Shown one piece after another: positions 42,403-53,349 of a DNA stretch of 64,000 nt (the stretch's first letter is position 1; the number at the start of each line of letters is the position of its first letter). The notes beneath the pieces are model-generated. The model did no database searches. It saw only the letters and a program-made list of their open reading frames with translations, and was not told the origin of the DNA. A program made the translations under genes and the position numbers. Source of the DNA: a virus; the IMG/VR virus record IMGVR_UViG_3300010883_007299, positions 1-64,000 of that record; one strand, 5' to 3'.

Positions 42403-45168
42403 TTATCGGCCTATGCCTGGGTTAATCATTTGACCATTATTGTGACTGTTGTAAGTCCAATCATTATGTCCACCAGCATGGTTTCCATCATTACTACTAT
42501 GGCCACTGAATCCGATTACTAATTGTTGTCCATCTTCTGTGATGAACCAAGGCATCATACCATACCAACTGGCAGCTTGATGACCTCCTTGTGGTATAAT
42601 ATGTGAAATCTTAGTGCCAGCAGGTTGATAAACATGGTAAGGTTTATAAGTTCCATCTTCACCCGTCCAGTTATCGGCAGCATGAGGATTAGCACAACTT
42701 TTATAATTGTTTCGACCCTGTGTAAAGCATTCGCCTTCATCCGTAAGCCAATAACCCATATTGCCATCAGAATACGTACCGCAATAATAAACTTCTTTCA
42801 GGTTCTTAATCTTACCAATGAGTACAGGCGGATAGTTATTGCCTGTGCCACCATCACCAGAAGCATAATAAGTTCCAGAAAATCCAGCATGGTAAGTATC
42901 ACCATTCTGAGTTCTCATCCACAAACCGTGGTAAGAGTTAAAGTGTTGTCCCCAAATGTCAACAATATTACCATTAGGCGGACTTGTCATTTTTGTAGGA
43001 CTGTCTTGATGGTTAGTTGTATCCGCACCACTAGCGTTACCATAACCGTTATAGCCACCATGCCACACAAAGCCGTTGCCGTCTAATATATAAACACATG
43101 TGTTACTGGAATATCCAGCAATTTGCCAAGCGGCGATACCATTATTAGCAACAGGATCCCACGGTGTAGTAGATCCACCACCCCACTTCACAGGACGCCA
43201 ATAGTCAGTTGTGTTATTCTGATTGAACCAACCAGAGTTATTACTACCCCAACAATAGAGTTGATCGTCTGCTGTTCTTGCCCAACAACCTTGATAGTTG
43301 TCTCCGCAAGTAGCAATATCTACTATTCGTTTGTTCTCAAAGTATTCTTGAGGAATCTTATATGGAGCACCCCAACTTTCTGTACGTCCATTTCCTAACT
43401 GACCGTAACCATTGTAACCCCATGTCCAAACCTGACCCTTATCATCAAGAGCCATACAAGTATGTGTATCGGTCTCTTGCTGAGTACCAGTAGAAATCTT
43501 GATGATGTGAACACCTTCCAAGTTTTGTACGGGTTGCGGAACTGGATGATTTGTGAATTGTCCACCACCAGCCTGACCGTGGCCACCATAACCTTTATGG
43601 TGTACTTCGCCATTATCAAACAGCCAGTAATGAAAACCCCAACCTCTTTCTATCTGTACACATTTAGGTGTATGGAATTTACCAACTCGGTTTGTATGCC
43701 TTCCTCTCCATTCGCCACCTTTAATGCCAGAATCGTGAGCACCAAACCAGTTCTTATCTTCTGACTCATGCCAATCACGGAACTGGAAGTCCATTTCCAT
43801 CCAGTAACCAATTCCATCATCGGTGTGGCCATTCCAAGCTTCTGCGCCAGCAGTTGGGCCCCGTCCTAGATTCCATACCGTTCCGTTCTTATCAATCATA
43901 GCACGTGAACGATAGGTTTCAAAGTTACTATTGTTTACGTTCTTATAGGGCCAATTCATTCTGCCCATGTTGTTCGCCCAAATAGTAGCCTGTTGGTTTG
44001 TATTACCACCCGAAAGGTTTTCCCATCTCTGATCGAAACCTTGATTTTCTTCTGGAACACCTCGGTGATCCAATGCAGTTCCTATACCAGAAGTATTTGT
44101 AGTATCTTTAGCACTCTCTACCAATGGTCCGCCATGTCCACCTGTCTTACCCATATCAACTGACATAAGTTTTGAACGTGTCCTTTCCATTGATTGACTT
44201 GTCTGCGGCGGTGTACCGCTAGTATCAGCCAAAGCCCTATAGAATCCAACTGTAGAATATGAACGTTGGTCAGGCACGTTTAGGTTTGTTTGTGGTGTAC
44301 CACCTGTACCAGTGTGGTGTCTATAAGAAACTAGATCACCCCAATAATACTGTTTACTTGCTTCCCATACGCCTCGATAAGTTAGACCAGGCATTGTCAT
44401 TAGATCCCAATATGAATGTCCTATCCAACCTTGTTCAATAATGAGTCCTTTATCATACCACATATCAGCAGTAGCAACACTAAAGGGATAAACTCGTTCT
44501 TCTCCAGCAGGGACATGGAGCTCGACACGACGATGCCTATTAGCCATTGTGTTAAACAATGTTGCTGTTGCCATAGAAGCAACATAAGCTGTCTGTGTAA
44601 CTTCTTTTCTATTCAAGTAATATTTTAAAGGCGAATCAACAGTACTGTTCCAAATAGTTGTTCCAGAACCATGAGTACCATCAGCCGCTAAACTGAAGTC
44701 TAAAGCATAACCTTGGTTAGTGCTGTGGTTCTGATAAAAACTAAAATGACCACACTCATAGAAGTATGGTAGACTCTCAGAATTCATTGCATTACCACTA
44801 ACACCAGCAATTTTAAATCGCTGAGTGGTTTCTAGTTCTGTTTCAACCTCGTAATTATTTTCTACGGGTTTGAGGTTGTAATGAAAATTGCCATCGTCAG
44901 TCAAAGAATGATATGCATTAATATCTATATCAGATTCTAAACGACCCTTGGCCATATTTTCCCGTGTGTTCCATATAGTTCTATGATTTTTATATCCTAG
45001 ACCTTTGTCGCCCGGAGCGAATGTTTCAAACCCATTAGCGAGATAACCCTGAGTATTAATCCACAACTTACCACCCCACTGAACTACATCGTCCAATTCG
45101 TAGGTAATATTGGGATCCCATTCTCCTTCAAATGCGAGTTTAATTTTTCCTAAATCAATTTTAGCCAT
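42403..45168 (-). CDS. RCC1-repeat (beta-propeller) virion protein B
   Basis: This 921-residue paralogue of the flanking RCC1 genes has an N-terminal module (KLAFEGEWDPNITYELDDVVQWGGKLW). A second such module (YRGVWEASKQYYWGDLVSYR) follows near residue 266. The RCC1-type units include DNGEVHHKGYGGHGQAG, DKGQVWTWGYNGYGQLGNG, ADDQLYCWGSNNSG and GNGFVWHGGYNGYGNAS. The blade core (G..W.WGYNGYGQLG) is nearly identical to protein C, while loops differ. It has no enzymatic motif and is a likely virion surface protein. Confidence 0.82.
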   Translation of the reverse strand: MAKIDLGKIKLAFEGEWDPNITYELDDVVQWGGKLWINTQGYLANGFETFAPGDKGLGYKNHRTIWNTRENMAKGRLESDIDINAYHSLTDDGNFHYNLKPVENNYEVETELETTQRFKIAGVSGNAMNSESLPYFYECGHFSFYQNHSTNQGYALDFSLAADGTHGSGTTIWNSTVDSPLKYYLNRKEVTQTAYVASMATATLFNTMANRHRRVELHVPAGEERVYPFSVATADMWYDKGLIIEQGWIGHSYWDLMTMPGLTYRGVWEASKQYYWGDLVSYRHHTGTGGTPQTNLNVPDQRSYSTVGFYRALADTSGTPPQTSQSMERTRSKLMSVDMGKTGGHGGPLVESAKDTTNTSGIGTALDHRGVPEENQGFDQRWENLSGGNTNQQATIWANNMGRMNWPYKNVNNSNFETYRSRAMIDKNGTVWNLGRGPTAGAEAWNGHTDDGIGYWMEMDFQFRDWHESEDKNWFGAHDSGIKGGEWRGRHTNRVGKFHTPKCVQIERGWGFHYWLFDNGEVHHKGYGGHGQAGGGQFTNHPVPQPVQNLEGVHIIKISTGTQQETDTHTCMALDDKGQVWTWGYNGYGQLGNGRTESWGAPYKIPQEYFENKRIVDIATCGDNYQGCWARTADDQLYCWGSNNSGWFNQNNTTDYWRPVKWGGGSTTPWDPVANNGIAAWQIAGYSSNTCVYILDGNGFVWHGGYNGYGNASGADTTNHQDSPTKMTSPPNGNIVDIWGQHFNSYHGLWMRTQNGDTYHAGFSGTYYASGDGGTGNNYPPVLIGKIKNLKEVYYCGTYSDGNMGYWLTDEGECFTQGRNNYKSCANPHAADNWTGEDGTYKPYHVYQPAGTKISHIIPQGGHQAASWYGMMPWFITEDGQQLVIGFSGHSSNDGNHAGGHNDWTYNSHNNGQMINPGIGR

Positions 45169-45191
45169 TGCTTTTTTCCCTGTTTAAATTT

Positions 45192-47786
45192 TTATCCAAT
45201 AGGTGGCGGAGACATAACGTTTTCTCTGCTATTTCTCATGCCGCCATCCATATAATGTGATTCGTACCCACAATGTAGGAACCTGTTTCTATCTGTAATT
45301 ATACTACAACGCCAATAGTGATTGGTTGTATCATTAGATGTATAACCAAAAGGCCTAATACTTCTAATATGTCCTTGACAATCATTCATCAGTCGAGGCA
45401 TCTGGGCATAACCATTACTCCTATCTTCAATTCCGTTTGGTCTATCTTGACTTGCATTAGCATAAGTGTCAGACCAACCCATTGAAGATGAACCACGACT
45501 ATTTCTTCCACCCACAAACATATGTCCACCGTTTGTTAAGATAAAGACATTATGATAATCATAACCACTCATGCCCCATACACCCTTAATGTCTTTCATG
45601 GATACACCAAGGTTTGTGCCACCTACACTAAACTGTGGTATAACCGGAGCGTTTGTGTTTGAAGCACTTCCGTTACATAATTGATAATTTTGATTACTAC
45701 CACAAGCCTGCATATTTCCATCATCGCCTTTAACGTATATGGAACCATATTGGCCACATCCAATTAACCAGAAGTTTGCAGCTGTACCTGTACCAGAACC
45801 ATAACCCAAAGAAGCTTGAGTAAATATATTCTGTTGACTTGTCGTTCCTGACATAGCCCAACCTCTACCATTATATCCAGTGGTATAAATCTTCCCAGCA
45901 GATGTAAGAGCACAAGCCCTTCCATATGAAGCTCGTTCATCACACCAGAATTTTACAATAGTTTCACCCACACCCAATTCTAGATGTGCGCCACTACCAT
46001 CCTCACCAATAGCAAGTAATGGAGCTGTAGCCTGTGATGTACTATTAATTCCTAACTGACCGTAACCATTATAACCGCAACTGTAAATTCTACCCTGTGC
46101 AGTATAGAAATAACTGGATCCATATGAACCACCACACATCCACATATCTCTAATTTTCTGCAAGTTAAAGAAAGCGTTGTTAATCTTCTGAGGTCTATTA
46201 TGGTTAGTTGTACTACCAATTCCTAACTGACCGTAACCATTGTAGCCCCACATCCAAACATCACCATTCTCGTCAATAGCACCACAGTGGTGTGTACTAT
46301 CACCTTCACTAGACCAGTTAGAAAGATGAATGTCAGACATTCTTAAATCTCTCCAAACGTGTGTTGCTGTGTTTGTAGCGTCATAAATTTCTTGATATGT
46401 ACCACCAACTCGTTGCGGAAAACTTCTACTTGAGTTTGCCGCATCTCCATTCTGTCCATGTCCACCATAACCCCAGTGATACACTTCGCCATTGTTCATC
46501 AAGACCAAACCAGTTTCGTAACCTACCTGATACTTAATAACTTTAGGAGCTTTTCCATCTGGAGTATTATGTACACCTGTTCCACCATGATCTGTAGAAC
46601 GGTACCAATCCAAAAATGGAAAGTTTACATTACTCATTGTCATCATAGTTTGGTTGTGAGCATTCTGACCCGTAGAAGATGAACCCTGGACCATAATGTT
46701 ACCACGACCACCAATGAATGTTGGAAAGTTATGAGCCTCATATTTCTGATAGTTATTACCCAATCGTCGTGTTGGGTTATCCATACCCAAGACAGTTTCA
46801 TGCATAGGTTGTTCTATCGCTTCGATATAGTCACCAGTAAATGTTGCAATCTGTCCTTGTGCCTTATCAGAAGCAATAACACTGTCATCAAAATCTTCAT
46901 CAGAAGATACTAGATCCCAGTTAGCATTGTTGTTCCAAGGCAATGTGGTATTTGTTCCATCAGCTTGATGATCCTGTACACAAATGTAATTCGCCTTTGT
47001 TGTTCTTACCTGGTCATGCATCAAGAAGCCTGAGCCTCCAGTAGCATCACCACCAGAAAACTGTGAACCACCTAGTGTGTTATCATAAGGAACATCAATA
47101 TGAACTACATCGTTTACATAGTACTGTGTGGTTGCTGTATTAACGTGTGCTCCCTTCCAATCAAGACTTTCTCTAACAGTTCGCCAGTACATTGTAGCAT
47201 TAGTAACTGTAATTTCGTTACCCATGCCTGTACCGTGGACGCCACAATGATACCAAAGGTCTGCAGGTGATCCACCTGCAGGTGCAGTATCATGTACACT
47301 AATTTCTATTCGTCTTGTTGTAGCAGCATTAAAGTTTGTAACATTTTCGTACTGTGCCTGTGATTTCAACCTACCATCAAGATAGTAACGAACTCCTTTT
47401 GCATAATCTGCTACTGAAACATTACCGTTTGTTCCAAATAGCATCGGATGTCCGTCATTTGTAGAATCATCTTGATTAAAATGATGAAGTTCACCCCGTT
47501 TGAAAGTTAATGCTGGGTTAGTTATAGCAGCCGCATTTTGCATACCTTGACCAGCAAGAAAGAAAGTGTTTCCTGATCCACTTGGATATGTTGTACCAGC
47601 AGCGACAGTAACTAGATAATCAACTTCCCTGGGAATAGAGGGTAAGTTACCTGTACTTGGAGCAACACAAACAAAATCAGTGTTTCCTCTCTGCACTACA
47701 TCGTCAATGACATAAGCGGTACCAGCGTTGTAATCGCCCTTATAATTGAAATGCAAATTTCCTATATTTGTTGTTGTGACTGACAT
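45192..47786 (-). CDS. RCC1-repeat (beta-propeller) virion protein C
   Basis: This 864-residue protein has an N-terminal module (LHFNYKGDYNAGTAYVIDDVVQRGNTDFVCV). A second module lies near residue 210, followed by RCC1-type units NNGEVYHWGYGGHGQNG, ENGDVWMWGYNGYGQLGIG, AQGRIYSCGYNGYGQLGIN, SAGKIYTTGYNGRGW and three more degenerate ones. The first module is the same type as the six repeats in the 1701-residue fibre upstream. This suggests a shared attachment or glycan-binding role. Confidence 0.82.
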   Translation of the reverse strand: MSVTTTNIGNLHFNYKGDYNAGTAYVIDDVVQRGNTDFVCVAPSTGNLPSIPREVDYLVTVAAGTTYPSGSGNTFFLAGQGMQNAAAITNPALTFKRGELHHFNQDDSTNDGHPMLFGTNGNVSVADYAKGVRYYLDGRLKSQAQYENVTNFNAATTRRIEISVHDTAPAGGSPADLWYHCGVHGTGMGNEITVTNATMYWRTVRESLDWKGAHVNTATTQYYVNDVVHIDVPYDNTLGGSQFSGGDATGGSGFLMHDQVRTTKANYICVQDHQADGTNTTLPWNNNANWDLVSSDEDFDDSVIASDKAQGQIATFTGDYIEAIEQPMHETVLGMDNPTRRLGNNYQKYEAHNFPTFIGGRGNIMVQGSSSTGQNAHNQTMMTMSNVNFPFLDWYRSTDHGGTGVHNTPDGKAPKVIKYQVGYETGLVLMNNGEVYHWGYGGHGQNGDAANSSRSFPQRVGGTYQEIYDATNTATHVWRDLRMSDIHLSNWSSEGDSTHHCGAIDENGDVWMWGYNGYGQLGIGSTTNHNRPQKINNAFFNLQKIRDMWMCGGSYGSSYFYTAQGRIYSCGYNGYGQLGINSTSQATAPLLAIGEDGSGAHLELGVGETIVKFWCDERASYGRACALTSAGKIYTTGYNGRGWAMSGTTSQQNIFTQASLGYGSGTGTAANFWLIGCGQYGSIYVKGDDGNMQACGSNQNYQLCNGSASNTNAPVIPQFSVGGTNLGVSMKDIKGVWGMSGYDYHNVFILTNGGHMFVGGRNSRGSSSMGWSDTYANASQDRPNGIEDRSNGYAQMPRLMNDCQGHIRSIRPFGYTSNDTTNHYWRCSIITDRNRFLHCGYESHYMDGGMRNSRENVMSPPPIG

Positions 47787-47810
47787 CGTTATTCGTCCTC
47801 TATCCTTTTA

Positions 47811-50800
47811 TTATGATACGTTCATTTGTAGATGCCCATTAGCATCAATTTCTAATGTGGCAGCTTCACCAGCGGCAAACCAGAAAGCAGCGTTTCCGAA
47901 AGTAGCTGTTTGTGATGGAACATTATAGTTTGTGGATACAACGTGTGACAATCCACCTGTCTCACTATTATAAACCAATGCAGTAGCCGCAGGAGCGTCA
48001 TACTTATCTGCATATGTTTTATTAACTATATCGGCATCAACTGTCGGCACAATTGCAGTTTGTGTCTGGGCTTCTAGTAAAATCTTACCAGTTCCATTTG
48101 TCTGCACTTTCAAATCACCGTCTGTAACCGTGGTGATAAGAATATTACTATGTAGTTTTAACTGACCAACAAGAATTTCGTTGACTGTCAAGTTGTTACT
48201 ACCACCACCCAACTGGGTCTCAACATACGTTCTAATTGCTTTCTCTGTTACAAGAGCATTATCTGAATTTCCTGACAATGTTCCATCTGTTGAGAATTCT
48301 GAAACTGTAGCCCCAAAACTTCCCAGAGCAACAGATCCCAGTGACAATTCTTGTAGACCTGAAAGGTCAAAACTCTCAGCATTAAGTGTAGCCTTACCTG
48401 TGGCCTGATGTACTTTAAATAGGTCACCAACTCTGTAGTTACCATCTTGGTCAGTCGATGTGTAGAATACTCTACCACGATCTAACTCAACAACTTCATC
48501 GTCAGCATCAGATGCCTGTAATGGTTCTTCAGTCGGATAGTTGGTGTCTGCAAAACTACCAGTACCAATATCCAAGAAGTCATGTCCAGTCATTCTGATG
48601 TTAGAGTACTTATCCCTAAACGTAATGGCTGTATTGTCAGGCGGAGTTAATGACTTTGTTATAAGCGGCGAACACTGAATTGTTGCCTGTCCAAGACCAC
48701 CTGTAACTGCATTGGCCGTAGAACTAACAAACAAGTGTGCTGTTGTATTCGATGATACACCAACATTCACAGTAAGCGTTGTTGCAGCTATTGCTGTGAT
48801 GGACAATGATTTTCCTGATGCAGGATCACTGGCCCTTGGATATGTATGGTTACTACCATGACTATCATGAGCACAAGTAAATGTTAAACTGTTATTTACA
48901 ATCTCTATCGTTTGACCAACTGTCAAAGTGTGTGTTCCAACAGTCAATACTAATACACCTGTTATGGGATCATATGTTGCCGCAGACGGAGTAAACTTCG
49001 ACTGGCCCTGGTAATTAGTAGCTGCAACAACCAAGTAACTTGTATTGCTGTCATGTGCAAACTGAAAACTAGCTCCTTCTTTAGGTGCCTTAGATAGACC
49101 ATCAGCAACAAAACTGTTACCCACTGGGTTGATGTTTGAATAACCATCACCACTTACGGTTCCTGTTGTTGTTGCAGTCTTATATCCTGTACCACCCACA
49201 GTAATAGTTGATTGGCCAATTACTCCATTACCTATTACAGGAGTTGCAGTTCCTAATGTTGTTGCATTGGGGTCAGTAATTATTGCTGTTGGTGCAGAAC
49301 TATATCCTGCTCCGGTATCAAGAATAAAGATTTTCTGAATCTTCGATGATTTAACCGACACTCTAGCCAAAGCAGTTCTAGTAGGTGAACCACCGCCTGT
49401 AAAATGAATTCGTGGTTCAATTTCATAAGTCGTTGTGGCATTTAGTGATGTCTCAGCAGATGATCTGCCTCCAAAATAATCCCAACCAGAACTTGCAACT
49501 TCATTAACCATTGTACAGACTTTAGTTGATCCGTTATGGGCCTGAATAACGCCTGTCTGACCACAACCAGTACCATCGGTAATAGTCAATCTCATTCCAT
49601 TATAGAAACCAGTTACATTTGTATCTGACAGAGCAAGAGTAATAGTTGTTGCAGTACCAGTCTGAGCAGATGATGTAGTTGTTATATGGTTCTCACCAAC
49701 TGTTGTAACATCAACGTGTCTAACACCACCATCATTGATAGCAAGTGTAGCAGCCCCACTAGCGCCTGCACCCGAAAATGCGATTGTAGCGGTTTCTATA
49801 GTAGCAACATTAAATGTTAGTGCAGGTGCACCGCCGCCTCCCAACTGAGAGTCGTTGATACTAATTGTATCAGCTGCGACATGAGCATCACCACCACTAA
49901 TTAGGAGATGAGCCGTTACTTGACCAGAACTACCAATATCTATATTAACTATTAAGCCAGTACCAGAACCTGTTGTAGCGTCTTGAGTACAAGCAACATA
50001 AGAACCTTGAGTTCGTGAAGCGTGAGCCGCACCAAAAGTACCTAGTGTAGCGCCAACGCCATGGTTATAATTATTACCAGCGTATTCAAATTCGATTCTC
50101 TGTATAGCACCTGTGCCTGCAGTATTATGTCCTGCAAGTACTCGTCCCACTACAGCCTGTTGGCTTAAGTTATTAACAGTACCTGTTGCAGGTACTTCAA
50201 GTGGGTCTACACCAGAAGATACAGCTCCGTATTCTCCGTATGAGTTATTACAGTTTGCAGCTCGAATTGTACCACCCGAATCTGCAAGGTAACCCATGTG
50301 ACAGTAGTATGTAAATACAGAAACAATTTCTGATCTACCAGCATTTTTCATCCATACGCCAACACCATCGTCACATATTTGTGTGAAGTCATTAGAAAGA
50401 ATAGAATCATAACCCATGGGTTGTAATCCACCATCGACTTTAATACCTACAGCGCCCGAATAACTAACGTGTACTGCGTTCTGAACAAACGGTGACTGTA
50501 GATAAACAAGTCCGTTTGGATTAAGAGCAACAGCAACACCAGACCTTGTAGCGCCTGCTGTTTCTGTCGGTCGTTGTAGACCATCAGATGAAGCAGAAGC
50601 CAACTGACCGATAAGACCATTCATGGACACGCCACGAATAGTAGTCTTTTCGGTCATCTGGAACATATCAGAACGGTTGTTAGGTGTTGTACTATCGTCA
50701 GAAGTTCCTGGTCCAGGCCTGACTGTAACACTTCTCATCTCATCACCCATAACAGCAACACCTTCTGGTATTGCCATGGGTAACTGTTCGTCATATGTAC

Positions 50801-52916
50801 CTGACTTGATAAACAAAGTACGACTCGGCATGATTGGCAATGATCGGGCAGGCAATGTACTTAAATTACTTACCAAAGCATTTGTTTCAATCAACACATG
50901 AGCGGTGATGAATTCATCAGCCGCACCCTCAGCATTATTACCAGTCGTTGTCTGTGTAGTAATTACTGGTGACTGTAATGAACTATAAGCTGAATTTGTA
51001 AAGATGTAATTATTAATAACATCTCTTAATTTATTATGAATATCAACCTCGACCTGTCGAGCATTGTTATTTGCAGTAGCGCCGCCACCCTTATATGTAT
51101 CACCACTTGGGCCGCCGACGTATGTATCATTCGCCCAGAACATATGAGTAAAAGCTCGAATCCAACAGTTACCACCATAAGTCATATCGTGGTCTAGAGC
51201 ATCAATCATATAACCAATGTCTCTTTCGCACTTGGCGACATCGTATGTAAATCCGTACCAGATTGAACCTGAGGTAGATGCGTTAATAGCAACTTGCTGT
51301 GCAGCATAAGCAACCATTTCATCTTTCAACCACTCTTTATTAGCGCTCAACAAGGCGTGTGCATATGCTGGAACACCACCCTTAATAGCATTTGAAGTAG
51401 CACTAACAAATGTATGTGCATGAGTAATAGGTGCAACACCGACATTTATTGTAATTGTTGTTGCCGATACGGCATCAACAGCGATAGGTTTATTATAATG
51501 CGGATCAGTTGATCTCGGATATGAATGGTTTGAAGCATGACTATCTTGAGCACAAGTAAATGTTACAGCGCCTGAGTCCATTGTAATGTAAGAACCAGCA
51601 AGTATACTATGTGATCCTACAGTCAATTCCATAACACCAGATGTAGGTTCGTATGTTGCACCTGTTGTTGTAAGGAATGTTAAAGGATTACATTGTGCAG
51701 CCGCTTCTAATCGTACTAGGGCATACTTAATCGTAAGCCAAGGTTTGTCTAAAGAAGTTCCTCGTCCAGTTTGGGTATCATCTAAGCCGTTTTTGCTAAC
51801 ATAAAATATGTTAGGAACAACGCCCGAATATCCCCATTCAGGATCAAGACCCTCAGCATTAACTTTAAGTACTTGTCCTGAAGGACCTATCGGCAAACGA
51901 AAGTTAGCAGTAGCATTTCTGGAGAGTATATCACCCCGTGTGGATAATACTGCCGCAGAATCACCTTCAGCAACTAGGTCCCAATATACGCCAGCGGCAT
52001 CTGTTACTGGATCATTGGTTGCAGATGCAGAGGTGTGAGTTAATTTACAACGATATGAATTAGCAATGTGACCGACAACATCACCAGGACTATATACTGT
52101 AGCATTGGACCATGCATCTTTCCATGTCAAGCCTTCTACAACGAGTTCCCAATGTGTCGTCGAGTCTGGTGCATTACCTGTAGTATCAATCTTGGCGGCA
52201 AAAGAGTGGCCACCGTAGATTACTAAATCGCCCGGATTATAAGCCGTAGCGTTGTTATATGCACCTTTCTGTTTAAATCCTGTAGATAAAATATCCCAAT
52301 CTAGGGTATTGTTATAAGGAACAACACCAATATTCTGTCTTATCGCAACATAGTTATAACCGCCGTAGGTTACAACATCACCCTGTTGGTAGTTTGAGCC
52401 CACTACCCACGAATCTTCAAATTCTAAACCTGAAGCAAATAGTGCCCAGTTAGCATCTGTTAATGTGGCTCCACCAGTATGTTGTGTTGTACAAATGTAA
52501 GTTGAGGGACCATACTTAACTACATCATTAAGTTTATATGCGGTAGCATTTGCATAGTTACCTTTCCATGCAAAACCAGAGTTATACTCTGTCCATTTTG
52601 CTGTATCGTCATATAGACTAGCCTGTGATGTATGACCAGTATTACAAATATAATTCTTACCACCCCAAGATACTACTTCATCTACTTTGTAATACGTTGT
52701 TCCACCCCAAGCGCCTTTAAATTCTTGACCACTTGTAAACTTTTCAGTTTTACTAGCGGCAAGGTCTACATAAAAGTCCGCGTTGGCGGTATGGTTCTCT
52801 TTTACGACATAAACGTTACCACCGTACTTTACACAATCGTCTTTGATGTATACAGTACCGGTAACCCAGTCGCCTTTAAAATGGAATCTTAGTCTTCCTA
52901 ATACAAAATCTGCCAT
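47811..52916 (-). CDS. Giant fibre with six N-terminal binding modules and a beta-helix
   Basis: This 1701-residue protein opens with six ~50-residue repeats of the form FKG.W..GT.Y...D.V.YGG..Y.C...HT (to about residue 330), like carbohydrate-binding (chitin-binding 5/12-type) modules. Next comes NIFYVSKNGLDD...GTSLDKPWLTIKYAL, the entry of a pectate-lyase-type parallel beta-helix, with IPEGVAVMGDEMRSVTVRPG. Long Gly/Thr-rich repeats follow, and an EKAIRTYVETQL collar near the C-terminus. It is probably the main tail spike or fibre. No lyase active site could be assigned. Confidence 0.83.
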   Translation of the reverse strand: MADFVLGRLRFHFKGDWVTGTVYIKDDCVKYGGNVYVVKENHTANADFYVDLAASKTEKFTSGQEFKGAWGGTTYYKVDEVVSWGGKNYICNTGHTSQASLYDDTAKWTEYNSGFAWKGNYANATAYKLNDVVKYGPSTYICTTQHTGGATLTDANWALFASGLEFEDSWVVGSNYQQGDVVTYGGYNYVAIRQNIGVVPYNNTLDWDILSTGFKQKGAYNNATAYNPGDLVIYGGHSFAAKIDTTGNAPDSTTHWELVVEGLTWKDAWSNATVYSPGDVVGHIANSYRCKLTHTSASATNDPVTDAAGVYWDLVAEGDSAAVLSTRGDILSRNATANFRLPIGPSGQVLKVNAEGLDPEWGYSGVVPNIFYVSKNGLDDTQTGRGTSLDKPWLTIKYALVRLEAAAQCNPLTFLTTTGATYEPTSGVMELTVGSHSILAGSYITMDSGAVTFTCAQDSHASNHSYPRSTDPHYNKPIAVDAVSATTITINVGVAPITHAHTFVSATSNAIKGGVPAYAHALLSANKEWLKDEMVAYAAQQVAINASTSGSIWYGFTYDVAKCERDIGYMIDALDHDMTYGGNCWIRAFTHMFWANDTYVGGPSGDTYKGGGATANNNARQVEVDIHNKLRDVINNYIFTNSAYSSLQSPVITTQTTTGNNAEGAADEFITAHVLIETNALVSNLSTLPARSLPIMPSRTLFIKSGTYDEQLPMAIPEGVAVMGDEMRSVTVRPGPGTSDDSTTPNNRSDMFQMTEKTTIRGVSMNGLIGQLASASSDGLQRPTETAGATRSGVAVALNPNGLVYLQSPFVQNAVHVSYSGAVGIKVDGGLQPMGYDSILSNDFTQICDDGVGVWMKNAGRSEIVSVFTYYCHMGYLADSGGTIRAANCNNSYGEYGAVSSGVDPLEVPATGTVNNLSQQAVVGRVLAGHNTAGTGAIQRIEFEYAGNNYNHGVGATLGTFGAAHASRTQGSYVACTQDATTGSGTGLIVNIDIGSSGQVTAHLLISGGDAHVAADTISINDSQLGGGGAPALTFNVATIETATIAFSGAGASGAATLAINDGGVRHVDVTTVGENHITTTSSAQTGTATTITLALSDTNVTGFYNGMRLTITDGTGCGQTGVIQAHNGSTKVCTMVNEVASSGWDYFGGRSSAETSLNATTTYEIEPRIHFTGGGSPTRTALARVSVKSSKIQKIFILDTGAGYSSAPTAIITDPNATTLGTATPVIGNGVIGQSTITVGGTGYKTATTTGTVSGDGYSNINPVGNSFVADGLSKAPKEGASFQFAHDSNTSYLVVAATNYQGQSKFTPSAATYDPITGVLVLTVGTHTLTVGQTIEIVNNSLTFTCAHDSHGSNHTYPRASDPASGKSLSITAIAATTLTVNVGVSSNTTAHLFVSSTANAVTGGLGQATIQCSPLITKSLTPPDNTAITFRDKYSNIRMTGHDFLDIGTGSFADTNYPTEEPLQASDADDEVVELDRGRVFYTSTDQDGNYRVGDLFKVHQATGKATLNAESFDLSGLQELSLGSVALGSFGATVSEFSTDGTLSGNSDNALVTEKAIRTYVETQLGGGSNNLTVNEILVGQLKLHSNILITTVTDGDLKVQTNGTGKILLEAQTQTAIVPTVDADIVNKTYADKYDAPAATALVYNSETGGLSHVVSTNYNVPSQTATFGNAAFWFAAGEAATLEIDANGHLQMNVS

Positions 52917-52920
52917 TGTT

Positions 52921-53349
52921 TTATCCTATCCAGTTTTCTGTAGCGCCGTCTTGAGCAGCGGCATATGTAAAGTTATGTTGATATCGAGCTACGATATTTC
53001 CATCACTGTTCAAAAAGTATGTTAATTTGTTCTTATCAAATCTCATTTGTTCATAAGCCCTATCACCAGAATTTGTCTGATGTTGTAATCTTCCTGACTC
53101 ATATAGGCCATATTGTGATTCGTTTATATTATTATTGCCTGCGTCCGTATTTGTTTCTAATTCTTCTATACCGCCGAACGCATATCCTTCCCCACTATTT
53201 ATCGAAATTGCATCTGTACCATTAAAGTAAACTTTCTTATATGTAAGCAATCCCGTATCATCTCTATGCAAAACATGAAGTGCATATTCATCCGTAATAT
53301 CTTTTTCTCGGCTCTCATCTCGAGCCGCAGCACTAATTAGCATCGGCAT
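52921..53349 (-). CDS. Putative virion protein
   Basis: This 142-residue protein is not a recognised family. It contains DEYALHVLHRDDTGLLTYKKVYFNGTDAI and RFDKNKLTYFLNSDGNIVARY, a beta-rich make-up seen in small T4-like structural proteins. The ATG overlaps the preceding stop (TAATG), and the long fibre follows within five bases. A fibre-attachment role is inferred from context. Confidence 0.65.
   Translation of the reverse strand: MPMLISAAARDESREKDITDEYALHVLHRDDTGLLTYKKVYFNGTDAISINSGEGYAFGGIEELETNTDAGNNNINESQYGLYESGRLQHQTNSGDRAYEQMRFDKNKLTYFLNSDGNIVARYQHNFTYAAAQDGATENWIG

Noticed and set aside
47811-52916. Possible pectate-lyase activity of the large fibre.
   Set aside because: The beta-helix entry is visible, but I could not place catalytic acidic or arginine residues, so only a structural call is made.
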